In this document: positions 34,832 through 41,315 of the stretch, in pieces | Position numbering within the stretch: position 1 is the stretch's first letter | How the letters are laid out: each line of letters starts with the position of its first letter | Assembly: GCF_025965215.1 (NCBI RefSeq) | Contig: NZ_JAOPXI010000016.1 | Coordinates: forward strand, 1-41,315 | Direction: 5' to 3' | Origin: Marmoricola sp. | Lineage (GTDB): Bacteria; Actinomycetota; Actinomycetes; Propionibacteriales; Nocardioidaceae | DNA: 41,315 nucleotides | Notes under the pieces: generated by a model | What the model was told of the DNA's origin: nothing | The model's database searches: none | The model's input: the letters and a program-made list of their open reading frames with translations, nothing else | Made by a program: the position numbers and the translations under genes

Positions 34832-36549
34832 TGGCCTACGAGGTGTGGGCGCCTCGGCCCGACACCGTTCGTCTCCAGGTCGGCGAGCGGGTCATCCCGA
34901 TGACCCGGGACAGCTCCGGGTGGTGGCGCCCGGCCGCGGAGGTGCCTGACGGGGACTACGGCTTCCTGCTCGACGACCAGGAGCGTCCGTTACCCGACCC
35001 GCGCTCCCGCTGGCAGCCTGAAGGAGTGCACGGCTTGTCCCGAAGGTATGACCCGAGCTCCTTCGAGTGGACCGATGGGGACTGGACCGGGCGACAGCTG
35101 CCCGGAGCGGTCATCTACGAGGCGCATGTCGGCACGTTCACCTCCGAGGGCACCCTGGATGCGATGATCGAGCGGTTGCCGCACCTGGTCGATCTTGGCG
35201 TCGGGTTCCTCGAGCTGCTGCCGGTCAACGCGTTCAACGGACGGTGGAACTGGGGCTACGACGGCGTCGGCTGGTGGGCTGTGCACCACGAGTACGGCGG
35301 CCCCGCGGGCTACCAGCGCCTCGTCGACGCCTGCCACGCCGCCGGGATCGGTGTGGTCCAGGACGTGGTCTACAACCATCTGGGGCCGTCGGGCAACTAC
35401 CTGCCCCAGTTCGGCCCGTACCTGAAGGACCAGCAGTCCAACACGTGGGGCCAGTCGGTGAACCTCGACGGAGACGACAGCGCCGAAGTTCGCCGCATGG
35501 TCATCGAGAACGCGTTGATGTGGCTCGAGGAGCTGCACGTGGATGCGCTGCGGTTGGACGCGGTGCACGCGTTGACTGACACCTCGCCCGTCCACGTACT
35601 CGAGGAGTTGGCAGTCGAGGTCGCCGCCCTATCGGTCCACCAGAACCGCCCGCTCACCCTGATCGCCGAGTCCGACCTCAACGATCCGAGGGTGATCACG
35701 CCCCGGGAGGCAGGCGGCTACGGGATCGACGCACAGTGGAGCGACGACTTCCACCACGCGTTGCACGCAAATCTGACGGGTGAGGATTCCGGGTACTACG
35801 CCGACTTCGCCACGCCCGACGCGCTGGTCAAGGTGCTCAACCGTGGATTCTTCCACGACGGCACCCACTCCTCGTTCCGCGATCGTGCTCACGGGCGGCC
35901 GATCGACATCGAAACCGTGCCTGCGTGGCGGCTGGTCGTGTGCGCCCAGAACCACGACCAGATCGGCAATCGCGCCCGCGGTGACCGGTTGTCGGAGTCG
36001 CTCGACGAGGACCGGCTCGCCCTGGCAGCCCTCCTGCTTCTGACGGCACCCTTCACCCCGATGCTGTTCCAGGGCGAGGAGTGGGCGGCATCGGCACCCT
36101 TCCAGTTCTTCACCAGCCATCCGCAGCCAGAGCTCGGCGAGGCCACAGCTGCCGGGCGCGTCGAGGAGTTCGCCAGGATGGGCTGGGATCAGTCGTCGGT
36201 CCCCGACCCGCAGGACGAGGAGACCTTCTGTCGCTCCAAGCTCGATTGGACCGAGCTGGAGGAGGGTCGGCACGCCCGGATCCTCGACCTGTATGTCCGT
36301 CTGGTCGCCTTGCGTCGTGAGTGCCCCGCCTTGACGCGGCCGAGCTTCGGTGAAGCGTCGCTCACCGGCCGGTTGCTCGAACTGGATCGTGGCGGTCTGC
36401 GGGTCTTGGCCAACCTCGGCCCCGACCCGGTCGGCCTGGGTGCGACCGGTGAAGTCCTGCTGGCTACCCGACCTAGTGCCGATCGCACCCAGCTCGCACC
36501 GTGGTCAGGGATCGTGGTCGCGGGAGTCGACCCCGTCGCCATCTCGTGA
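34831..36549 (+). CDS. treZ: Maltooligosyltrehalose trehalohydrolase (GH13)
   Basis: A 572-residue enzyme that releases trehalose from maltooligosyltrehalose. An N-terminal CBM48-like beta domain ([21 protein letters not shown]) precedes the GH13 barrel: [27 protein letters not shown], nucleophile in LRLDAVHAL (~241), acid in IAESDLNDP (~279), and [10 protein letters not shown] (~375). [15 protein letters not shown] is TreZ-typical. Its ATG shares one base with the treY stop, giving direct coupling. glgX follows on the same strand within about 20-55 nt, depending on its start. Confidence 0.96.
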   Translation: MAYEVWAPRPDTVRLQVGERVIPMTRDSSGWWRPAAEVPDGDYGFLLDDQERPLPDPRSRWQPEGVHGLSRRYDPSSFEWTDGDWTGRQLPGAVIYEAHVGTFTSEGTLDAMIERLPHLVDLGVGFLELLPVNAFNGRWNWGYDGVGWWAVHHEYGGPAGYQRLVDACHAAGIGVVQDVVYNHLGPSGNYLPQFGPYLKDQQSNTWGQSVNLDGDDSAEVRRMVIENALMWLEELHVDALRLDAVHALTDTSPVHVLEELAVEVAALSVHQNRPLTLIAESDLNDPRVITPREAGGYGIDAQWSDDFHHALHANLTGEDSGYYADFATPDALVKVLNRGFFHDGTHSSFRDRAHGRPIDIETVPAWRLVVCAQNHDQIGNRARGDRLSESLDEDRLALAALLLLTAPFTPMLFQGEEWAASAPFQFFTSHPQPELGEATAAGRVEEFARMGWDQSSVPDPQDEETFCRSKLDWTELEEGRHARILDLYVRLVALRRECPALTRPSFGEASLTGRLLELDRGGLRVLANLGPDPVGLGATGEVLLATRPSADRTQLAPWSGIVVAGVDPVAIS

Positions 36550-36570
36550 CGACCAACCCGCGCTCGCGGT

Positions 36571-38784
36571 TTGCCGAAGGACGTGGTGGGTACAGCACCC
36601 GTCGTGCGGGCAGACATAGAAACCTGGCCAGGGGTGGCGTACCCACTCGGAGCGACGTTCGACGGCAGCGGTACCAACTTCGCACTGTTCAGCGAGATAG
36701 CTGAGAGAGTCGAGCTGTGCCTGATCGACCGCACTGGTGGCTCGACGAACGAAACACGCGTCGAGGTGGTCGAGGTAGACGCCTTCGTCTGGCACGTCTA
36801 CCTGCCTCACGTGCAGCCGGGTCAGCTCTACGGCTACCGGGTGCACGGGCCGTGGGACCCGTCGCGGGGGTTGCGCTGCAATCCCTCCAAGCTGCTGCTT
36901 GATCCCTATGCCAAGGCCACCACGGCCGAGATCGTCTGGGGCCAGTCCATGTTCGGCTACGACTTCGGGGACCCTGGGAACCGCAACGACGACGACTCGG
37001 CCGACGCGACCCTGCTCGGCGTGGTGATCAACCCGTTCTTCGACTGGGAGGGCGACCGCCCTCCACGGCGCACCTATTCCGAGTCGGTCATCTACGAAAC
37101 CCATGTCAAGGGCCTGACCCAGCGTCATCCCGCGGTGCCAGAGGCCCTCCGCGGCACGTTCGCCGGCGTTGGCCACGAGGCGGTGATCGGACATCTGACC
37201 CGGCTCGGAGTGACCGCTGTCGAGCTGATGCCGGTGCACCAGTTCGTCCACGACCAGGCTCTGACCGACCGCGGGCTGCGCAACTACTGGGGCTACAACA
37301 CGATTGGCTTCTTCGCCCCCCACGCCGGATACGCACCTGGTCTGCCGGGCCAGCAGGTCCAGGAGTTCAAGGCGATGGTCAAGACGCTTCACGCGGCCGG
37401 CATCGAGGTGATCCTGGATGTCGTCTACAACCACACCGCAGAGGGCAACCACCTCGGCCCGACCATCTCGTTGAAGGGCATCGACAATCCTGCGTACTAC
37501 CGGCTTGTCGATGACGAGCCGCAATACTACATGGACTACACCGGGACCGGGAACAGCCTGAACGTCCGGCATCCACACTCCCTCCAGCTGATCATGGACT
37601 CGCTGCGCTATTGGGTGACCGAGATGCATGTCGACGGCTTCCGCTTCGACCTCGCCTCGACGCTCGCGCGTGAGTTCTACGACGTCGACCGACTCGCCAC
37701 CTTCTTCGAGCTGGTGCAGCAGGATCCGGTGGTGAGTCAGGTGAAGCTGATCGCTGAACCCTGGGACGTGGGGCCCGGGGGCTACCAGGTGGGCAACTTC
37801 CCGCCGCAGTGGACCGAGTGGAACGGCGCCTACCGCGACGTGGTTCGCGACTTCTGGCGCGGCGAGGTGGACCTGGGCACGTTTGCCAGCCGGATCTGCG
37901 GTAGCTCCGATCTCTACGAGCACTCCGGGCGACGGCCGGTGGCGAGCATCAACTTCGTCTCCGCCCACGACGGTTTCACCCTGCTGGACCTGGTCTCCTA
38001 CAACGAGAAGCACAATCGGGCGAACGGCGAGGACAACAACGACGGGGCCGACGACAACCGCTCGGAGAACCACGGCGTGGAGGGAGCGACCGACGATCCG
38101 GCGGTGCTGGCGGCACGGGCCCGCGATCAGCGCAACCTGCTGGCCACCCTGATGCTCAGCCAGGGGGTGCCGATGATCAGCCACGGCGACGAGCTCGGCC
38201 GGACCCAGCAGGGCAACAACAACGGGTACGCCCAGGACAACGAGCTGACCTGGATCGACTGGGAGCAGGTCGACGGCCCGCTGCTCGAGTTCACCGCGTC
38301 GCTCACCGCACTCCGCCGCGATCACCCGACCTTCCGCAGGCAGCGCTTCTTCACCGGGCGAAGCTTCCGCACCGAGGACGGTGGCCGGCTCAACGACATC
38401 GTCTGGTTGCATCCGGACGGGCGCCCGATGGAGGACGAGGACTGGGGCTCCGGTACCGCGCTGGGGATGTATCTGAACGGCGATGCCATCGCCGGCCGTG
38501 ATTCCCGCGGTCGCCCGGTCACCGACGAGCACTTCCTGCTCTACTTCAACGCCGGAGGTGAGATCGAGGTCCAGATTCCACCCGAGGAGTACTGCAAGCG
38601 CTGGACGGTCGTGGTCGACACCACCGACACGCTTCGTGACCTGGACGTCGCGGCAGGCTCCGCTGTCGGTCTCGCCGCGCGAAGCACCGTCGTACTTCAG
38701 CGCGCGCGGGCGGCTGAGGAGTCCGATGACTCGGTGGCAGCCTCTGTCGTGGCCATGTCCGGCAGGGCATCCGAACCCGCGTGA
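36571..38784 (+). CDS. glgX: Glycogen debranching enzyme GlgX/TreX
   Basis: A ~737-residue GH13 isoamylase-type enzyme that removes alpha-1,6 branches and so feeds TreY with linear chains. The N-terminal CBM48 reads [19 protein letters not shown]; the catalytic domain has [24 protein letters not shown], the nucleophile in [11 protein letters not shown] (~358), the acid in [13 protein letters not shown] (~395) and [12 protein letters not shown] (~465). GNSLNVRHP and [18 protein letters not shown] are GlgX/TreX signatures. The start is uncertain: TTG 36571, or GTG at 36583, 36586 or 36604; GAAGGA favours the 36583/36586 pair. Being third in treY-treZ-glgX, it is better viewed as TreX. It ends without an obvious terminator. 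Confidence 0.94.
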   Translation: MPKDVVGTAPVVRADIETWPGVAYPLGATFDGSGTNFALFSEIAERVELCLIDRTGGSTNETRVEVVEVDAFVWHVYLPHVQPGQLYGYRVHGPWDPSRGLRCNPSKLLLDPYAKATTAEIVWGQSMFGYDFGDPGNRNDDDSADATLLGVVINPFFDWEGDRPPRRTYSESVIYETHVKGLTQRHPAVPEALRGTFAGVGHEAVIGHLTRLGVTAVELMPVHQFVHDQALTDRGLRNYWGYNTIGFFAPHAGYAPGLPGQQVQEFKAMVKTLHAAGIEVILDVVYNHTAEGNHLGPTISLKGIDNPAYYRLVDDEPQYYMDYTGTGNSLNVRHPHSLQLIMDSLRYWVTEMHVDGFRFDLASTLAREFYDVDRLATFFELVQQDPVVSQVKLIAEPWDVGPGGYQVGNFPPQWTEWNGAYRDVVRDFWRGEVDLGTFASRICGSSDLYEHSGRRPVASINFVSAHDGFTLLDLVSYNEKHNRANGEDNNDGADDNRSENHGVEGATDDPAVLAARARDQRNLLATLMLSQGVPMISHGDELGRTQQGNNNGYAQDNELTWIDWEQVDGPLLEFTASLTALRRDHPTFRRQRFFTGRSFRTEDGGRLNDIVWLHPDGRPMEDEDWGSGTALGMYLNGDAIAGRDSRGRPVTDEHFLLYFNAGGEIEVQIPPEEYCKRWTVVVDTTDTLRDLDVAAGSAVGLAARSTVVLQRARAAEESDDSVAASVVAMSGRASEPA

Positions 38785-38854
38785 CGGCGCCGTACCGACT
38801 CCAGGCGTCGGCGTGTTCGGGCATGGCGACGGCCCTGGTGGGTAACCGGCTCCC

Positions 38855-39835
38855 ATGACTCGCATCGGTTACACCCTCATGTCAGAGCAGTCGGGACCTC
38901 GCGACCTCGTTCGTTACGCCGAACGCGCGGAGAACGCCGGTTTCGACTTCGAGGTGATCAGTGACCACCTCTTCCCGTGGCTGGACAGTCAGGGCCATTC
39001 CTCGTATGCGTGGAGCGTGCTGGGCGCTGTGGCGCAGGTGACCGAGCGAGTGGAGCTGATGACGTACGTGACGTGCCCGATCCGGCGCTACCACCCGGTC
39101 GTCGTGGCGCAGAAGGCAGCCACGATCGGGTTGCTGAGCAACGACCGGTTCGTCCTCGGCCTCGGTGCCGGGGAGAACCTGAACGAGCACGTGGTCGGGC
39201 CGTGGCCAGCAGCCAACGTGCGGCACGAGATGTTGCTGGAGGCCATCACGATCATCAACGCGCTCTTCGACGGTGGGTACGTGAACCACCAGGGCGTCCA
39301 CTTCCAGGTCGATTCCGCGAAGGTGTGGGATCTGCCTGGCCGGCGGGTCCCGATCGGCGTCGCGGTTTCAGGGCAGCAGGGCGTGAGACTCTTCGCCAAC
39401 GAGGTCGATCACCTGATTGCGGTAGAGCCGGTGAGCGAGCTCGTCGATGCCTGGGACACAGCCCGCGGCGACAGCGATTCGCGCAAGGTCGGGCAGCTGC
39501 CGATCTGCTGGGACCGAGACGAGCAAGTCGCGATCCGGCGCGCCCACGACCAGTTCCGCTGGTTCGGCTCCGGTTGGAAGGTCAACGCCGAGCTGCCGGG
39601 CCCGTCCGCCTTCGCTGGCGCGAGTCAGTTCGTGACGCCTGAGGACGTTTCGAGCGCGATCCCGTGCGGGCCCGACCTCGACAGGATCATCGAGAAGGTC
39701 CAGGGCTTCGTCGACGCCGGATTCACCGATGTGGCGCTGGTGCAGATCGGGGACGAGGGCCAGCAGGCCTTCCTCGAGCAGGCAGGCAAGGAGCTCCTCG
39801 AGCAGCTTCGCTCCGCGCTGAAACCTTCGTCCTGA
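38855..39835 (+). CDS. LLM-class F420-dependent oxidoreductase (G6PDH-related family)
   Basis: A 326-residue luciferase-like TIM barrel. Motifs of the F420-dependent glucose-6-phosphate dehydrogenase-related family: IGYTLMSEQSGPRDLVRYAE, FDFEVISDHLFPW, MTYVTCPIRRYHPVVVAQKA, RFVLGLGAGENLNEHVVG, and a C-terminal DAGFTDVALVQIGDEGQQAF. It is probably an alcohol or hemiacetal oxidoreductase using coenzyme F420. Substrate unknown; true Fgd has a different N-terminus. Start at ATG 38855. GGTGGG lies 13 bases upstream, rather far, and TAACCG six bases upstream is a poor -10, so initiation is unclear. Confidence 0.87.
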   Translation: MTRIGYTLMSEQSGPRDLVRYAERAENAGFDFEVISDHLFPWLDSQGHSSYAWSVLGAVAQVTERVELMTYVTCPIRRYHPVVVAQKAATIGLLSNDRFVLGLGAGENLNEHVVGPWPAANVRHEMLLEAITIINALFDGGYVNHQGVHFQVDSAKVWDLPGRRVPIGVAVSGQQGVRLFANEVDHLIAVEPVSELVDAWDTARGDSDSRKVGQLPICWDRDEQVAIRRAHDQFRWFGSGWKVNAELPGPSAFAGASQFVTPEDVSSAIPCGPDLDRIIEKVQGFVDAGFTDVALVQIGDEGQQAFLEQAGKELLEQLRSALKPSS

Positions 39836-39839
39836 GCCG

Positions 39840-39858
39840 GACCGCGGATCAGGCGGTC
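39840..39858. terminator. Hairpin between convergent genes
   Basis: GACCGC (39840-39845) and GCGGTC (39853-39858) form a 6-bp stem with a 7-nt loop just after the LLM-gene stop, overlapping the last codons of the convergent small gene. It is short and lacks a U-tract, so it is a weak candidate terminator. Confidence 0.3.
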
Positions 39859-40178
39859 GTTGCCGTGGTCGTCAGGAGCGAGTAGGGCTGGCACCGGGGC
39901 AGCGGGTCCTGGTCCCCGGTGCTCGGCCGCACGAACTCGAAGCCGGACGTCGTCACCAGCACCCAGGCATCGTCGGCGCTGGATCCCGCCTTCAGTTCCT
40001 CGGCACACGCCAGGTGCATCGGCGGCAGGTGGAAGGCGTTGAGATCCACCTCGGCAGGCACGCCGAGGAAAGCGATCGGGCGACCCAGCGACATCGCGCA
40101 GCCCCCGCAGATCCGGGAGAGCGCGCACTGGGTCAACCAGCGGGGCTCCAGCAACCTGGTTGTCTCGGTCAGCGTCAT
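39849..40178 (-). CDS. Small Cys/His-rich protein coupled to the desaturase
   Basis: A 109-residue protein with possible metal ligands: CALSRICGGC (C-x5-C-x2-C) near the N-terminus and FHLPPMHLACAEEL in the middle. The segment MSLGRPIAFLGVPAEVDLNA lies between them. I recall similar uncharacterised actinobacterial proteins with this Cys/His pattern, but no function. The ATG at 40178 overlaps the desaturase stop (ATGA), so it is co-translated with it. A role in desaturase iron or electron supply is a context-based guess. No membrane segment or signal. Confidence 0.6.
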   Translation of the reverse strand: MTLTETTRLLEPRWLTQCALSRICGGCAMSLGRPIAFLGVPAEVDLNAFHLPPMHLACAEELKAGSSADDAWVLVTTSGFEFVRPSTGDQDPLPRCQPYSLLTTTATTA

Positions 40179-41315
40179 GACGCCTGGTGCTCTTTCGACG
40201 TGCTGCGCGACCACACGCCCAGCTCCTGGATCCGCGGCGGCCTTTCCTGGTCGGAACGGCGCCCGCTTCCGCGGACCTGGGACGACGGATCCGGCCGGTC
40301 ATCCGACGTCCACGAGTTGGGCAGCGAGAGCTTGACGATCGTGCGCAGCGCCTGGCCGTACTGCCGATAGAGCGGCCCGGTGGTGTAGGGGAGGTCGAAC
40401 TTCTCGCACAGCGCCCGCACCCGCTGGGAGATCTCGGCATACCGGTTGCTCGGCAGGTCCGGGTACAGGTGGTGCTCGATCTGGAACCCGAGGTTGCCCG
40501 ACATGACGTGCAGCAGGGGGCCGCCCGTGAAGTTCGCGGCGCCGAGGATCTGGCGCAGATACCACTCTGGCCGCGTCTCGTTCTCGATCTCCTGCTCGGT
40601 GAAGTGCAGCGCACCGTCCGGGAAGTGGCCACAGAAGATGATCACGTAGGACCAGAGGTTCCGCGCCAGGTTGGCCGTCGCGTTGGCTGTCAGCACCGTC
40701 TTCCACTGCCGGCCGGCAAGCGCCGGATAGACCACGTAGTCCTTGAGCACCTGCCGGCGGCCCTTGCGGAAGATCTGCCTGAGCTGGCGCCGCATCTCCT
40801 TCGGATCCTTCTCGCGCTTGCGGATCCTCTCGATATCCAGGTCGTGGAGCGCCACCCCCCACTGGAACAGTGAGGCGAGGAGCGCGTTGTACACCGGTTG
40901 TCCGAGGTGTACCGGACTCCACTTCTGCTCCCGGGCCATCCTCAGGATCCCGTACCCGATGTCGTTGTCGTACCCGAGAACATTGGTGAACTGGTGGTGG
41001 ATGTAGTTGTGGCTGTGCTTCCACTGCTCGGCAGGCTGGGCCGTATCCCACTCCCAGTTCGACGAGTGGATCTCCGGATCGTTCATCCAGTCCCATTGGC
41101 CGTGCATGACGTTGTGGCCGATCTCCATGTTCTCGAGGACCTTGGCCAGCCCGAGGCCCGCGGTGCCGAGCCCGAGCAACGTCGTGCCCGCCCGATGGCC
41201 ACCGACTCCGACCTTCCGACCGAGCACACCTCGCGGGCGCAACGCGGCGCCGGCCAGCATGACGATGCGCGAACCGAGGGCCAGGCTGCGTTGGGTCCGG
41301 ATGAGCCGTCGGATG
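40175..41315 (-). CDS. Membrane fatty acid desaturase (N-terminus cut by window edge)
   Basis: At least 379 residues of a di-iron acyl desaturase; the frame is open through the right edge (IRRLIRTQRSLALGSRIVM before the first in-window ATG at 41260), so the start is missing. The three His boxes are HNVMHGQWDW, HSHNYIHHQFTN and FQIEHHLYPDLPSNRY. These place it in the front-end/DesA3-like class acting on acyl-CoA or acyl-lipid. Hydrophobic segments flank the boxes. The C-terminal ~45 residues are polar and Arg/Ser rich. Its stop overlaps the next gene by four bases. Such enzymes usually need a ferredoxin or NADPH reductase, which is not visible here. Confidence 0.92.
   Translation of the reverse strand, partial: IRRLIRTQRSLALGSRIVMLAGAALRPRGVLGRKVGVGGHRAGTTLLGLGTAGLGLAKVLENMEIGHNVMHGQWDWMNDPEIHSSNWEWDTAQPAEQWKHSHNYIHHQFTNVLGYDNDIGYGILRMAREQKWSPVHLGQPVYNALLASLFQWGVALHDLDIERIRKREKDPKEMRRQLRQIFRKGRRQVLKDYVVYPALAGRQWKTVLTANATANLARNLWSYVIIFCGHFPDGALHFTEQEIENETRPEWYLRQILGAANFTGGPLLHVMSGNLGFQIEHHLYPDLPSNRYAEISQRVRALCEKFDLPYTTGPLYRQYGQALRTIVKLSLPNSWTSDDRPDPSSQVRGSGRRSDQERPPRIQELGVWSRSTSKEHQAS

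Noticed and set aside
36505..38865. 786-codon minus-strand open frame opposite glgX
   Set aside because: Antisense shadow of glgX, His/Val/Asp-rich with no family features.

Overview
The window is GC-rich chromosomal DNA from an actinobacterium, with GTG/TTG starts and strong third-position G/C. The gene set fits a free-living, soil-type member of the Nocardioidaceae or a relative: a CysO-type sulfur carrier, DUF3263 and LytR_C proteins, a WS/DGAT acyltransferase, an F420-dependent luciferase-like oxidoreductase, two trehalose pathways and HrcA/CIRCE-controlled GroEL. The genus is an inference. No tRNA, rRNA, insertion sequence, integrase or CRISPR array was seen. Both edges cut genes: a GntR/UTRA regulator on the left and a fatty acid desaturase on the right.

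Layout. 1-2.8 kb: GntR regulator, divergent MFS exporter, and an AlkB-type dioxygenase behind a perfect LexA box. 2.8-6.9 kb: a secreted Ig-like/He_PIG repeat protein, then a lone groEL with a strong terminator and two CIRCE operators. 6.8-9.3 kb (minus): ATP-grasp protein, a frameshifted SecD-P1-like lipoprotein, and an amidohydrolase. 9.4-12.7 kb (plus): a DGPF (YCII) protein and ECF42 sigma factor behind a candidate ECF42 promoter, then an alpha/beta hydrolase and a lipoprotein. 12.7-14.5 kb (minus): cysO and thrC under a SAM-I riboswitch. 14.5-17.9 kb: otsB, LytR_C protein and DUF3263, divergent from otsA. 17.9-25.6 kb: WS/DGAT, an FMN glutamate-synthase-like protein, a PHA-synthase-like hydrolase, two SGNH lipoproteins (one apparently catalytically dead), ung, and a LigB-family dioxygenase. 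25.6-29.5 kb: GMC oxidoreductase with a KstR-like operator, pyridoxal kinase, and an HTH-ImmA pair. 29.5-38.8 kb (plus): a FAD oxidoreductase fused to a TTC38-like TPR domain, then treY-treZ-glgX. 38.9-41.3 kb: F420-type oxidoreductase, and a Cys/His-rich small protein coupled to the desaturase.

How the genes work together. Two routes to trehalose lie in one window: OtsA/OtsB from UDP- or ADP-glucose plus glucose-6-phosphate, and TreY/TreZ with GlgX debranching from glycogen. The thrC-cysO operon links the methionine/threonine branch point with cysteine synthesis under SAM sensing. Several genes have a TANNNT -10 box 6-7 nt before the start codon and no Shine-Dalgarno, which points to leaderless transcription as a common local mode. 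The least expected items are the SAM-I riboswitch on thrC-cysO (with an alternative helix and a masked ribosome site), the FAD-TTC38 fusion, the active/inactive SGNH pair, and the SOS-boxed leaderless alkB.
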